Notes: generated by a model not told the origin, from the sequence alone. Numbered from the stretch's first letter, positions 16,235 through 25,071 are shown. The stretch: 64,000 nt of DNA from Sutcliffiella horikoshii DSM 8719 (GCA_001648575.1 LQXN01000065.1:310001-374000), one strand, 5' to 3'. Numbers and translations are program-made.

Positions 16235-16815
16235 AAAAGCTGGGTATGTTTCTGTTAGTCGTCGTTTCTTTTGCAGTGAGCATTTATGTTATGGTTTGGG
16301 GCGGGCTTGAAGTTTTGGCTGAAGGCACGGTTGTTACGTTATTTAGCATTCCATTCGCGCTTGGTTTGGTAGTGATTAGCTTTTTGACCATACCGAAACA
16401 GCTTACATTTGAGCGATATCAAAAAGGAATGGAAAGTATATTTTTCATCTTGGTGATGGTTTTGACCATCATTCATATCGGCTTGGTTTTATATCTTCTA
16501 GATAGTGGATTTCCTATCATGATGCTTGTTCCAATAGGTGTTGGTCTTATCCTGATTGCCACTGCCAATACACTCCCAAGGTTTCAACTGGAGCTTTCTC
16601 CTACATCCTCAGAACAGGCAAAAGTAACTCATAAAGCTTGGAACAAAGGCTTGCGCCCATTGTCACGTCCGCTCATTATCGGAGGGCTTGTGATGCTTTT
16701 ATGTGCCTTCCTTCCGCAGCATCTTATATTAATCGGCTTTGGAACAGTATTAGCATTTACTCTTGTTACCGCTGTCTACTTTTCGGTCCGGACTACCTGG
16801 TCGTCAACTAATTGA
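16231..16815 (+). CDS. sdpI: SdpI-like immunity/signalling membrane protein
   Basis: 194 residues with about six membrane segments (LGMFLLVVVSFAVSIYVMVW, VVTLFSIPFALGLVVISFLT, SIFFILVMVLTIIHIGLVLY, PIMMLVPIGVGLILIATANT, RPLIIGGLVMLLCAFLPQHL, GTVLAFTLVTAVYF). The NTLPRFQ ... AWNKGLRPLSRPLII stretch fits the SdpI family. SdpI gives resistance to the SdpC toxin and sequesters SdpR. GTG start overlapping the sdpR stop, so translation is coupled. Without sdpABC it may protect against toxins of neighbours. Confidence 0.8.
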   Translation: MKKLGMFLLVVVSFAVSIYVMVWGGLEVLAEGTVVTLFSIPFALGLVVISFLTIPKQLTFERYQKGMESIFFILVMVLTIIHIGLVLYLLDSGFPIMMLVPIGVGLILIATANTLPRFQLELSPTSSEQAKVTHKAWNKGLRPLSRPLIIGGLVMLLCAFLPQHLILIGFGTVLAFTLVTAVYFSVRTTWSSTN

Positions 16816-16923
16816 CCTTCCACCTCCAGACCGAGGAAAAATCAATCTGTTGGGTGTTTAATATCATTAATTTACAGAATATAATGAAAACAGAGGTTTT
16901 TTATTAAGAATTTGGAGGTAGCG

Positions 16924-17898
16924 ATGGAGAAAATAATTGAGGTGCATGGGGTCCAGAAGCGGTATGTGAAGCGGAAGACGAAGGAAGTCGTGATGGCAGT
17001 GAATGATGTTTCTTTTGATGTACATAGGGGGGAGGTCCTCGGGCTGCTGGGTCCGAATGGTGCTGGGAAGACATCAACCATTAAAATGATTTGTGGGTTG
17101 TTGAAGCCAGACGAGGGATCGATATTCATTAATGGACTGGACATTCAAAGAAAAAGACTGAAAGCATTAAAGCATATCAGTGCGGTTCTGGAGGGGAACC
17201 GGAATCTATATTGGCGTTTGACAGTAAGAGAAAACCTGGAGTATTTTGCAGGAAACAGAGGGCATTCTCGAAAAGAGGTGGCAGCTCAGATAGAGAAACT
17301 GTTAGAGCAGTTCGGCCTAAAGGAAAAAGAACATGAGCTTGTGCAGGGATTATCGCGTGGAATGCAACAGAAGCTTGCGATTGCGGTGGCCTTATTGGCG
17401 AACACAGAGGTTATCTTGCTTGATGAGCCGACACTTGGTCTTGATGTGGAGATCAGTTATGAGCTTCGGGAAAGCCTGAAAAAGATAGTACGGGAAGAGC
17501 AGCGCACCATCATTATCAGCTCTCACGATATGCCGGTCGTCCAGGAGCTCTGTGACCGGACCATCATCATCAATAAAGGTTCCGTTGTCGTCGATGAAAA
17601 AGTAGAGAACCTCCTCAACCTATTTGAAACAAAAGCTTATTCGGTAACCCTTGGAAGGGCATTAAGTGCTGCCCAGAAAAAGAAGCTGACCACCACCTTT
17701 CCTTTAAGCAAGTACACAGAAACCCCGCTTCAAACACTTGTAGAGGTGAACCTGGAGCGGAGTGAGGACATTTATCTTCTCATTGATATTTTTAAAGAAG
17801 AACGAACGCCTGTGGATAGCATCGATCGCACGTCCATCGATTTTGAAAAGGTCTTCCTGCAGATTGTGAAAGGGGAGAAACACTATGCAATGGCTTAA
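16924..17898 (+). CDS. ABC-2 type exporter, ATP-binding protein
   Basis: 324 residues. Walker A GPNGAGKT (43-50), signature LSRGMQQKLAIAVALL, Walker B VILLDEPTLGLD, switch His in IIISSHDMPVV. The 90-residue C-terminal extension is typical of DrrA/NatA-like exporters. It powers the permease encoded by the next gene, with which it overlaps by 14 nt. The start is the ATG after TTGGAGGTAGCG. The substrate is unknown; drug, lipid or Na+ exporters use this architecture. Confidence 0.88.
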   Translation: MEKIIEVHGVQKRYVKRKTKEVVMAVNDVSFDVHRGEVLGLLGPNGAGKTSTIKMICGLLKPDEGSIFINGLDIQRKRLKALKHISAVLEGNRNLYWRLTVRENLEYFAGNRGHSRKEVAAQIEKLLEQFGLKEKEHELVQGLSRGMQQKLAIAVALLANTEVILLDEPTLGLDVEISYELRESLKKIVREEQRTIIISSHDMPVVQELCDRTIIINKGSVVVDEKVENLLNLFETKAYSVTLGRALSAAQKKKLTTTFPLSKYTETPLQTLVEVNLERSEDIYLLIDIFKEERTPVDSIDRTSIDFEKVFLQIVKGEKHYAMA

Positions 17899-18658
17899 TG
17901 TGTTAAATGCCAATGTTCGTAAAGAATATATTGAGTTAAAACGCTACCTGCCAAACACCATCGCGCTTGTGCTCACCTTCTACTTTATTTTCCTTGGGGC
18001 ATTTTTTGGCATCATGTTCATTGGGGATCCGGCAAGCTTTGATTCGAATGTGCAATATTCGATTGTTAGTGTGGTGTTCTGGGGACTCACCATCATGACG
18101 ATGAACTTCATCGGTTTTGCCATTATCACTGAAGCGATGCGTGGAACCCTGGAGCAGCTTTATATGTCCCCTAAAGGTGTTTGGAATATCATGCTCACCC
18201 GTATCATCGGCCAATTTTTTCTGCAGTCCATCTGCATGATTTTTCTACTTTTCGCTGTGATGCTGACGTCAGGCCAGTGGTTGAATCTCAACCCGATGAC
18301 GACCATCCCCATCATTCTCGTTACCATGATAAGCATGGTGGGAATCAGCTTCATGATCGCAGGTCTTGCCGTCATCGTAAAGCAAATCCAAGCATTCCTG
18401 CAAATCTTCCAGTTCATTTTGATGGGATTAGTCTTCGTCCCTCTATCCATGGTGCCATACCTTGTGTTTGCACCTTTTGTAAAAGGAGTGAACATGGTAA
18501 GAGAGGTCATGATCGAAAACTTGACCTTAAGCGACATTGCTTGGATGGACTACGGGATTTTGTTGTTAAATTCAGTTGTATATCTGATTTTAGGTCTCTT
18601 GGTCTTTTTATGGTGTGAAAGGATTGCGATGAAGAAAGGGCTACTGGGGCAATATTAG
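17885..18658 (+). CDS. ABC-2 type exporter, permease
   Basis: 257 residues with six membrane helices (NTIALVLTFYFIFLGAFFGI, SVVFWGLTIMTMNFIGFAII, RIIGQFFLQSICMIFLLFAV, IPIILVTMISMVGISFMIAG, FILMGLVFVPLSMVPYLVFA, LLNSVVYLILGLLVFLWCER). The EAMRGTLEQLYMSPKG loop is the coupling-helix segment of ABC2 permeases. Overlap with the ATPase gene shows a two-gene transporter. A GGGGCAGG motif follows the stop. Confidence 0.85.
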   Translation: MQWLNVLNANVRKEYIELKRYLPNTIALVLTFYFIFLGAFFGIMFIGDPASFDSNVQYSIVSVVFWGLTIMTMNFIGFAIITEAMRGTLEQLYMSPKGVWNIMLTRIIGQFFLQSICMIFLLFAVMLTSGQWLNLNPMTTIPIILVTMISMVGISFMIAGLAVIVKQIQAFLQIFQFILMGLVFVPLSMVPYLVFAPFVKGVNMVREVMIENLTLSDIAWMDYGILLLNSVVYLILGLLVFLWCERIAMKKGLLGQY

Positions 18659-18692
18659 AAATAAACCATCGTTATGGGCATCATAATTTGGA

Positions 18693-18727
18693 AGGGGCAG
18701 GTAGGTTTTCACTTCAATCTGTCCCTC
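18693..18727 (+). repeat. copy of the GGGACAGG post-stop motif with inverted partner
   Basis: AAGGGGCAGGTAGG and, 20 nt later, CTGTCCCTCT form a weak hairpin in the spacer after the permease gene. It may serve as its terminator, though no long T run follows. Confidence 0.4.
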
Positions 18728-18795
18728 TGAATAAAACGCAGGCAACCACCCATAATAGAAAATAGGTCTATTTTAAGGAAATGGGTGGAAAGAAG

Positions 18796-19314
18796 ATGAT
18801 TTTTGTCTATTATGATTTTGGTGGTACGCATTCAACATCCTTGGCAGCTGCTTTTCATTTAGGATTTTTGTCCCATTCAGAGTCGAAGCTGACAAAGGAG
18901 CAGGTCAAGACTGTCCCGTATTTTAATAAATTGAAAAAGAAAGATGCCGGTCATTTTATTTTTCACGGAATAGATGAGATGGGGCACAGTGTCTATACCC
19001 TTGGAAAACGGTCATCGAAATTAGTGATTCCTTCCTTACTTGGTTTTAGTGAGGTTCTTACTGAAAAGGCTGGTTTGTCGGAGCGGATCATCTTTTCCAA
19101 CACCTCCCCGACCGTGCCATTTGCGATGACGATTGGTGGATTCTTTGCAAGGGGGTTGGGGCTTAATTTCATTGGTTCCCCGCTTCTGGTCATTGGGGCC
19201 AAACAGGCTGGCTCATCGATCAAGGAATTGGTTGATAAAACAAAGGCGCTCAGCCTCCTTGAGTTAAGGAATCAGCAAATTGTCCACCTAACAAATGAAG
19301 AGTTTCAAGCTTAA
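18796..19314 (+). CDS. DUF3189 family protein
   Basis: 172 residues. The start MIFVYYDFGGTHSTSLAAAFHLGFL is the DUF3189 signature (IYHCYGGAHSS... in relatives), followed by FIFHGIDEMGHSVYTLGKR and PFAMTIGGFFARGLGL. The family is widespread in sporulating Firmicutes and has no established function. The upstream ATG in frame would have its AAGGAA touching the start codon; the chosen ATG has GGGTGGAAAG at proper distance. Confidence 0.75.
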   Translation: MIFVYYDFGGTHSTSLAAAFHLGFLSHSESKLTKEQVKTVPYFNKLKKKDAGHFIFHGIDEMGHSVYTLGKRSSKLVIPSLLGFSEVLTEKAGLSERIIFSNTSPTVPFAMTIGGFFARGLGLNFIGSPLLVIGAKQAGSSIKELVDKTKALSLLELRNQQIVHLTNEEFQA

Positions 19315-19328
19315 TCAGTGATTGGTCT

Positions 19329-19528
19329 TTTACATAGGCTCTTTTCACAAAGATTATTGATATTTAATAGTAAAAAGTCGGCAATTAGACTTTTTACTGC
19401 TTATATTCTCTAAAAGTTGAATGTAGTATTTTAAGCGCAGCAAGTAAAAGTGCACGACCGTAAGTAAAATAACGGCTGTTATCTCGATGCTAAAAAGCAA
19501 AAAAGTTTACGAAATGAGCCTTTACATA
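19329..19528 (+). mobile_element. 184-bp MITE with 8-bp target-site duplication
   Basis: TTTACATA occurs as a direct repeat at both ends. Between the copies the element begins GGCTCTTTTCACAAAG and ends with the imperfect inverse CTTTGTGAA-like end written TTTACGAAATGAGCC. It has no coding capacity; an internal perfect hairpin (AGTAAAAAGTC with its complement) could act as a terminator for the DUF3189 gene. GG(C/G)TCTTT ends with 8-bp duplications are characteristic of ISL3-family elements, so I read it as a non-autonomous derivative of such an element. The family link is inference. Confidence 0.7.
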
Positions 19529-19582
19529 AATAATGGGATTGTAGGAACCCTAATAACAAAATGTTGTTAAGGTGGGGTTGAA

Positions 19583-19864
19583 ATGGAGTCCTTTCCTATT
19601 ATCCATACAAACTTATGGGATGCAGTCATTGCCGTTCCGTTGGTTGTGATTTTCACAGAAATTCTAAAAAAGTTCACGAGCATACGAAAACCCTTCGTTC
19701 CATTGATTGCAAATGTGATTGGACTGATTATTTCCATTTTCTTCGCACATCGAACGAATCTTTTTGCAGGTATTTTCATGGGGATCTTTTATGGGAACGC
19801 AGCAGTGGGGATGTATGCATCGTTGATGACACAATGGCGAGCTTATAGGGAGTCAAAGGATTGA
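19583..19864 (+). CDS. small membrane protein, holin-like
   Basis: 93 residues with two to three hydrophobic segments (AVIAVPLVVIFTEILKKF, PLIANVIGLIISIFFAHR, FAGIFMGIFYGNAAVGMYAS) and a charged tail (QWRAYRESKD). Size and layout recall small holin-like proteins, but no phage genes are nearby, so function stays open. AAGGTGGGG precedes the ATG. Confidence 0.6.
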   Translation: MESFPIIHTNLWDAVIAVPLVVIFTEILKKFTSIRKPFVPLIANVIGLIISIFFAHRTNLFAGIFMGIFYGNAAVGMYASLMTQWRAYRESKD

Positions 19865-19893
19865 CTGAGGATATTTTATAACAAATTAAATTA

Positions 19894-19931
19894 AAGCCGA
19901 CTTACTTTTCTATCAAGTAAGTCGGCTTTTC
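19894..19931. terminator. bidirectional intrinsic terminator
   Basis: Perfect 15-bp stem AAAGCCGACTTACTT with its complement around TTCTATC, T-rich on both sides. It separates the small membrane gene from the converging bdbDC operon. Confidence 0.92.
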
Positions 19932-19937
19932 TATATA

Positions 19938-20372
19938 TCATTGCTTACGTTGTTTTATTGTAAGTACCGTTAAAGAAATGATAATCAATGTGAAGGCTGT
20001 CCATGCCAGAAATGGGATGGTGATGAAGCCAAGCCAGTTGATATATTGGGCATTGCACGGTACACCGTTTACACATGGTTTAATCTCGGCAAAACCAGGT
20101 ACCTTTTGGACGAGGTAGTGGTAGGTGGAGATGAACCACCCGATGACGGCCATCGGCAGGGCGAATTTTTTGGCAGATACATCATTTTGAAAAGTGGCTA
20201 TCCCAAGAATCAGTACCAATGGATACATAAGAATGCGCTGATACCAGCATAAATCACAAGGGATAAATCCTCTGATCTCACTAAAATAAAGGCTGCCAAG
20301 AGTGGCGACAAGGGCAACCAGCCAGGCAAAATACAAATAAATTTGATGGGAATTGTTATTTTCCTGCTTCAT
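19938..20372 (-). CDS. bdbC: thiol-disulfide oxidoreductase BdbC (DsbB-like)
   Basis: 144 residues, four membrane helices. Cys pairs C39-D-L-C42 (after the first helix, IPCDLCWYQRILMYP) and C100/C106 (KPCVNGVPC) are those of DsbB/BdbC proteins, which reoxidise the DsbA-like partner and pass electrons to quinone. The ATG one base after the bdbD stop is preceded by GGTGAG; longer upstream readings would overlap bdbD without a ribosome site. Forms the bdbDC operon, used for disulfide formation in secreted and competence proteins. Confidence 0.92.
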   Translation of the reverse strand: MKQENNNSHQIYLYFAWLVALVATLGSLYFSEIRGFIPCDLCWYQRILMYPLVLILGIATFQNDVSAKKFALPMAVIGWFISTYHYLVQKVPGFAEIKPCVNGVPCNAQYINWLGFITIPFLAWTAFTLIIISLTVLTIKQRKQ

Positions 20373-20373
20373 G

Positions 20374-21048
20374 TTACTCACCATCAAGTTCTTGTTCGAT
20401 GATTTCGACCATTTTTTCGTAATCAAAAGGATCCGTCAATGCTTTGTCATTAACCATGATGGTCGGAGTCATTTCCACTTTGAATTTTTCTGTCAGTTCA
20501 GAGTCAAGGCGGACCGCATCAACGATGTCTTGGCTAGTGAGATCTTCTTTAAATTGTTCGATATCCAAGCCTTGGGTTTTGCTGGCAATTTCGATCAGCT
20601 TATCGGTTGTGATCCATTGGCTGTCATGGTTTGCGGAAGGTTGTTCATCAAAAAGCTGCTTGTGAAAGTCCCAATATGCATCGGGATTCTGCTTCCATAC
20701 AGCTTCTGCTGCTGCAGCACCCAACGCTGACTCTTGGCCGTGGAAAAGTACATTGATATAAACGAATTTCACTTTCCCACTGTCCACATAGTCATTTACA
20801 AGCTGAGGATATACATTTTCTCCCCATGCCTTACACGCAGGACATTTAAAATCTCCAAATTCCACGATCGTCACCGGGGCGGTTTCCTCTCCAAGGACAG
20901 GTTGTCCTGAGATATCCGGTATATCTTCGAAGGATTGTGCATCCTCTTTTGTTGCTTGGGTAAGGATGATGATGGCAGCAAATATTCCGACAATAACAAG
21001 CGTCAAGATCATGATCAGTTTGAAAGAACTATTATTTTTCTTAGACAT
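20374..21048 (-). CDS. bdbD: thiol-disulfide oxidoreductase BdbD (DsbA-like)
   Basis: 224 residues with one N-terminal membrane anchor (LIMILTLVIVGIFAAIIILT) and an extracytoplasmic thioredoxin fold with inserted helices. Active site C69-P-A-C72 (EFGDFKCPACKAWG), cis-Pro loop VEMTPTIMVN. It oxidises cysteines of exported proteins and is recycled by BdbC, encoded 1 nt downstream. Confidence 0.93.
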   Translation of the reverse strand: MSKKNNSSFKLIMILTLVIVGIFAAIIILTQATKEDAQSFEDIPDISGQPVLGEETAPVTIVEFGDFKCPACKAWGENVYPQLVNDYVDSGKVKFVYINVLFHGQESALGAAAAEAVWKQNPDAYWDFHKQLFDEQPSANHDSQWITTDKLIEIASKTQGLDIEQFKEDLTSQDIVDAVRLDSELTEKFKVEMTPTIMVNDKALTDPFDYEKMVEIIEQELDGE

Positions 21049-21202
21049 ATAACCCTCTCCAATTTTAAACTTTTATAGGTGTTCGTTTAGAATGCTGTAA
21101 GTGATTTCCGGTTAAATTCTATCAAACTACCAACCTATAATCAAAAAGATTGTTAGATATGCTAAATAAATTGTGACAAAATGGAGAACGGCGATTTATT
21201 TG

Positions 21203-22072
21203 TCAGTTCGGCTCCACATGTACATGAACATCATGGACTCCGTGTTCCATCATCAAAATCGTTTCTACGCGTGTTGCGATATCATGTGCCTCAACTATAT
21301 CAAGGGTCGATTTAACAAGGATGACGATATCGATGACTTCGTTGTTCCCATAGTTGCGGCCTCGAATTTCCTTTACACCGTTCACCCCATCAAGCTGAAT
21401 GATGATGGAACGATAATGCTGGATTTTTTCCTCGTCAAATCCGTCCGATAGCTCGTGGGATGCTTCTCGAAATATCCCCCATGCGGTTTTACAAATCAAC
21501 AGCCCAACAAGGATGGCTGCGACTGTATCCAGCCAAGGCATACCTAATTGCGAGCCGAAGATCCCAATTGCCGCCCCGATACTAACCCATGCATCTGAAA
21601 TATTATCTTTTGCCGCGGCCATTACGGACTTACTGTTAATCTTTAAGGCAAGCTTCTTATTATAACGATATACCAAATACATGATGACAGCTGAAAAAAC
21701 AGCCACATACGCTGCGAAGACATCTGGTGCTCCCTTGCCTCCTTCGAACATGGTTAGAAAAGCATCAACCACAACTTGAATCCCGACTGCCGCCATAATG
21801 AAGGAAGCAATCATCGCGGCAATGGTCTCACTCTTCCAATGGCCATAGCCATGGTCTTTATCTGGCGGCCTTTGCGATAGTTTTAGTCCTATAAGTACTG
21901 CAAGAGATGCAATGATATCTGTTGTATTATTGAGTCCGTCCGCCTTTAAAGCTGCTGAGTCGGTCATAAACCCGACCACCAACTTAAGGATGGATAAGCA
22001 TATGTATGCAATAATGCTGATTATTGCTCCGCGTTCCCCTAATTTAAGGTTATTGTATTTTTCTTGTTCCAT
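21203..22072 (-). CDS. cation diffusion facilitator, MneP/MneS type
   Basis: 289 residues, six membrane helices plus a C-terminal cytoplasmic ferredoxin-like domain. Metal-site motifs DGLNNTTD (TM2) and DNISDAWVS (TM5) and the HGYGHWKSE loop follow the CDF pattern; DGLNN(T/S)TD resembles the manganese exporters MneP (YdfM) and MneS (YeaB) of B. subtilis. C-terminal VHDVHVHVEP is the usual regulatory end. Mn2+ efflux by proton antiport is therefore likely; Zn or Fe cannot be excluded. Monocistronic. Confidence 0.88.
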   Translation of the reverse strand: MEQEKYNNLKLGERGAIISIIAYICLSILKLVVGFMTDSAALKADGLNNTTDIIASLAVLIGLKLSQRPPDKDHGYGHWKSETIAAMIASFIMAAVGIQVVVDAFLTMFEGGKGAPDVFAAYVAVFSAVIMYLVYRYNKKLALKINSKSVMAAAKDNISDAWVSIGAAIGIFGSQLGMPWLDTVAAILVGLLICKTAWGIFREASHELSDGFDEEKIQHYRSIIIQLDGVNGVKEIRGRNYGNNEVIDIVILVKSTLDIVEAHDIATRVETILMMEHGVHDVHVHVEPN

Positions 22073-22201
22073 CTTCTATCCTCCCTGATTTGCACTTACA
22101 TATAATAGCAAGCAATAATCGAGTGGGTCTAGAGCAACCTTTTTGCCCTTTGGTATATGAATGGGAGGCTTGCAAATAAGTTGTATTTGGGAAAAATAAA
22201 A

Positions 22202-22463
22202 AAGCAGGGGAGTTCCCTGCTTCAGACTGTTAACAAAGCCCTAAATATTTTTAAATTTGCATCCTGCTGTTGATCTTCGTTCCAGGCGCTTCGCTTTTCG
22301 CGGGCGGTCCGGAAGCCTCCTCGGGCTTACGCCCTGCGGGGTCTTCCCTGTCCCTTCCTCCCGCAGAAGTCTGCGCGCCTTCCACTACGATCAACACAGG
22401 TTTTGCATATCTCAAAGATAAAAATAACTTTGTCTTCACACTGAAGCAGGGGGGCCCTGCTTC
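22202..22463. repeat. structured repeat element inserted in a terminator (copy A), hairpin present on both sides
   Basis: A 220-bp insert (left end ACTGTTAACAAAG, right end CTTTGTCTTCACACT) contains the core CGCTTCGCTTTTCGCGGGC ... CCTTCCTCCCGCAG. On its left stands AAGCAGGG-gagtt-CCCTGCTT followed outward (minus strand) by TTTTTTATTTT; on its right stands GAAGCAGGG-ggg-CCCTGCTTC, 8 nt after the stop of the HxlR gene. The copy far from the gene keeps the T tract, the near one lacks it, as expected if the element entered the ytcD terminator and the hairpin was duplicated. Confidence 0.75.
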
Positions 22464-22471
22464 ACATCATA

Positions 22472-22837
22472 TTATTTCTGATTCAGAACACTTTCCTCCA
22501 GGTAGCCTTCTTTTGTGCCATGCACTTTGATGATGTGCTGCTCGCCCCAATCGCATAGGAGCGACAAGATCCCTTCCAAAGAACGGCCGTAATCGCTTAA
22601 CTCATATTCCACGCGCGGCGGAACTTCATGATAAAGGGTCCGGATGATGACGCCGTCTTCTTCTAGCTCCCTGAGCTGCTGCGTTAACATTTTTTGCGAA
22701 ATATTCGGCATGAGGCGGCGCAGTTCATTGGTGCGTTTTTTGCCATGAGTTAAATGGCAGAGGATAACACATTTCCATTTTCCCCCGATAACTTCGAGTG
22801 TTGCTTCTACAGATATATTATATTTTTTTGCTTTCAA
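22472..22837 (-). CDS. ytcD: HxlR-family regulator YtcD
   Basis: 121 residues with the HxlR winged helix (LEVIGGKWKCVILCHLTHGK, RRLMPNISQKMLTQQLREL, PRVEYELSDYGRSL). It diverges from an MFS pump and an aldo/keto reductase, the same trio as ytcD-ytbD-ytbE in B. subtilis, so it probably controls them in response to electrophiles or a substrate of the pump. An ATG-like upstream start would overlap the AGGGAGG ribosome site; the TTG 8 nt after it is the real start. Confidence 0.85.
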   Translation of the reverse strand: MKAKKYNISVEATLEVIGGKWKCVILCHLTHGKKRTNELRRLMPNISQKMLTQQLRELEEDGVIIRTLYHEVPPRVEYELSDYGRSLEGILSLLCDWGEQHIIKVHGTKEGYLEESVLNQK

Positions 22838-22892
22838 GCTAAATCCTCCCTTGATATCATCCATTAGGAACTAAAAGGTATCTATATAACAA

Positions 22893-22908
22893 AAAAGTAC
22901 GTACTTTT
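22893..22908. promoter_or_regulatory. probable HxlR-type operator
   Basis: Perfect 16-bp palindrome AAAAGTACGTACTTTT in the spacer between the divergent ytcD and ytbD genes. HxlR-family dimers bind dyads of the type GTAC; position suggests control of both directions. Confidence 0.7.
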
Positions 22909-22994
22909 CAATTGGCTCTTAAGGAGTAATAATAGCATGTATCGATCGAATCGTAAAACTCATGAGTGATTAATATAAAGGAAGGTTGATCAAG

Positions 22995-24224
22995 ATGACA
23001 TTGGATAAAAAGAGAAGTACATTGGCTTTGCTTGCATTGGCCATAACTGCTTTTGCGATAGGAACAACGGAGTTTATCAGCGTAGGTTTATTGCCGCTGA
23101 TAGCAGAAGATTTAGCAGTGACGACGACAGCAGCAGGTTTGACGGTATCCCTGTATGCACTTGGTGTGGTGATAGGTGCTCCTGTGCTCACAGCATTATT
23201 GTCAAATGTATCTAGAAAGACATTATTATTATGGATTATGATCGTCTTTATTGCAGGAAATACAATAGCGGCGTTCTCGACGACCATTGGCCTGTTACTG
23301 GCGGCAAGGGTGGTGTCTGCCCTTTCCCATGGGGTGTTCATGTCAATTGGGGCGACGATTGCTGCAGATCTGGTCCCGCCTAATAAACGGGCAAGTGCTA
23401 TTTCGATTATGTTTACCGGTTTAACAGTGGCCACTGTAACTGGAGTGCCGTTTGGAACCTTTATCGGTCAGCAGTTTGGCTGGAGAATTGCTTTCATGGT
23501 CATTGTGGTCATCGGAGTCATTGCTTTGATCTCAAACTTAATACTTGTACCATCAAATTTGAAAAATGGAATTCGCTCCACCTTCAGTGATCAACGTAAA
23601 CTTATGACAAATGGTAGGTTGCTATTGGTATTTCTTATCACCGCCCTTGGATACGGTGGTACATTTGTAGTATTTACCTATCTGTCCCCATTATTGCAGG
23701 AAGTTACCGGTTTTTCCGGAACGAATGTCGCCGTTATTTTACTTGTGTATGGGGTGGCGATCGCGATAGGAAACATGGTGGGCGGAAGGCTTGCGAATGC
23801 CAACCCGGTCCGGGCACTCTTTTATATGTTTATTTTCCAGGCGGTGGTCCTGTTCATCTTGGCGTTGACTGCGCCATTTAAAGTAGCTGGATTAATCACG
23901 ATTTTATTGATGGGGGTATTTGCCTTCATGAATGTTCCTGGACTGCAAACATATGTCGTGACATTGGCGGAACGGTTTGTCCCTAGTGCCGTTGAAGTGG
24001 CTTCTGCCATTAATATTGCCGCATTCAATGCCGGGATTGCGATTGGATCTTATGTCGGCGGGTTGATAGCTGATTCCATTGGTCTCATTCACACTGCATG
24101 GGTTGGCGGTGTGATGGTGGTATTAGCCGTATTATTGACAGGTTGGAGTCTGCAGTTGGATAAAAAAGATAGAAGAGAAATTCAAACAAGTGTAAAAGCT
24201 GAAAATAAATTCGTGGAGGTATAA
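22995..24224 (+). CDS. ytbD: MFS transporter YtbD
   Basis: 409 residues, twelve membrane helices, drug:H+ antiporter-1 type (AraJ/YdhP-like). FAIGTTEFISVGLLPLIAED opens helix 1; the cytoplasmic loop has LLSNVSRKTLLL; the motif-C-like stretch FTGLTVATVTGVPFGTF in helix 5 is typical of antiporters. The gene precedes the ytbE reductase by 4 nt and faces ytcD. The ATG follows AAGGAAGG; the TTG in frame 9 nt earlier overlaps it. Export of a toxic small molecule is inferred. Confidence 0.85.
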   Translation: MTLDKKRSTLALLALAITAFAIGTTEFISVGLLPLIAEDLAVTTTAAGLTVSLYALGVVIGAPVLTALLSNVSRKTLLLWIMIVFIAGNTIAAFSTTIGLLLAARVVSALSHGVFMSIGATIAADLVPPNKRASAISIMFTGLTVATVTGVPFGTFIGQQFGWRIAFMVIVVIGVIALISNLILVPSNLKNGIRSTFSDQRKLMTNGRLLLVFLITALGYGGTFVVFTYLSPLLQEVTGFSGTNVAVILLVYGVAIAIGNMVGGRLANANPVRALFYMFIFQAVVLFILALTAPFKVAGLITILLMGVFAFMNVPGLQTYVVTLAERFVPSAVEVASAINIAAFNAGIAIGSYVGGLIADSIGLIHTAWVGGVMVVLAVLLTGWSLQLDKKDRREIQTSVKAENKFVEV

Positions 24225-24228
24225 GGAT

Positions 24229-25071
24229 ATGACAACACATTTACAAGAAAGAGTAACATTGAATAACGGAGCAAAAATGCCTTGGTTGGGACTTGGTGTG
24301 TTCCGGGTAGAAGAAGGGGCAGAGCTTGTCGAAGCCGTGAAAACTGCCATCAAACAAGGCTATCGCAGCATTGATACTGCAGCGATTTATGAAAACGAAG
24401 GTGGAGTAGGGGAAGGAATTATCCAAGGATTGCAACAATCAGGGTTGAACCGCGAGGAGTTATTTGTCACATCTAAAGTGTGGAATGCGGATCTATCCTA
24501 TGAAGGCACCATCCGGGCATATGAGCAAAGCTTGGAGAAATTAGGATTGGAATACCTTGATCTATACCTTATCCATTGGCCGGTGGAAGGGAAATATAAG
24601 GAAGCGTGGCGTGCCCTGGAGTATTTGTATGAAGAAGGCCGCGTGAAATCGATCGGTGTGAGCAATTTTCAAATACATCATTTAGAAGACTTGCTAAAAG
24701 ATGCGAAGGTGAAGCCTGTGATCAACCAAGTGGAATATCACCCGCGTTTGACACAAAAGGAGCTTCAGGCGTTTTGTGAACAGCATCAAATCCAATTGGA
24801 AGCATGGTCCCCATTAATGAACGGACAAATTCTTGAGCATGATTTGATCAAAGAGCTTGCAGGGGCCTATCAGAAAACACCTGCTCAAATCGTCATCCGC
24901 TGGGATCTCCAAAACGGCGTGGTGACTATCCCGAAATCGACAAAAGCCCATCGCCTAGCAGAAAATGCCGATGTCTTTGATTTTCAATTAAGCGCAGAGG
25001 ACATGGAGCAAATTGATCAACTGAATGAAAATCATCGAATCGGTCCAGACCCCGATAACTTTGATTTTTAA
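24229..25071 (+). CDS. ytbE: aldo/keto reductase YtbE
   Basis: 280 residues, complete AKR barrel. Catalytic tetrad Asp49, Tyr54, Lys83 and His116 (SIDTAAIYENE, VTSKVWN, LYLIHWPVEG), NADPH site IPKSTKAHRLAENADVF. The sequence is very close to B. subtilis YtbE as I recall it (MTTHLQ start, GPDPDNFDF end). It reduces aldehydes such as methylglyoxal-like compounds with NADPH. It shares an operon with ytbD. Confidence 0.92.
   Translation: MTTHLQERVTLNNGAKMPWLGLGVFRVEEGAELVEAVKTAIKQGYRSIDTAAIYENEGGVGEGIIQGLQQSGLNREELFVTSKVWNADLSYEGTIRAYEQSLEKLGLEYLDLYLIHWPVEGKYKEAWRALEYLYEEGRVKSIGVSNFQIHHLEDLLKDAKVKPVINQVEYHPRLTQKELQAFCEQHQIQLEAWSPLMNGQILEHDLIKELAGAYQKTPAQIVIRWDLQNGVVTIPKSTKAHRLAENADVFDFQLSAEDMEQIDQLNENHRIGPDPDNFDF

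Noticed and set aside
19583-19864. Phage holin indicating a prophage
   Set aside because: Only size and hydrophobicity fit; no lysin, structural or integrase genes are nearby.
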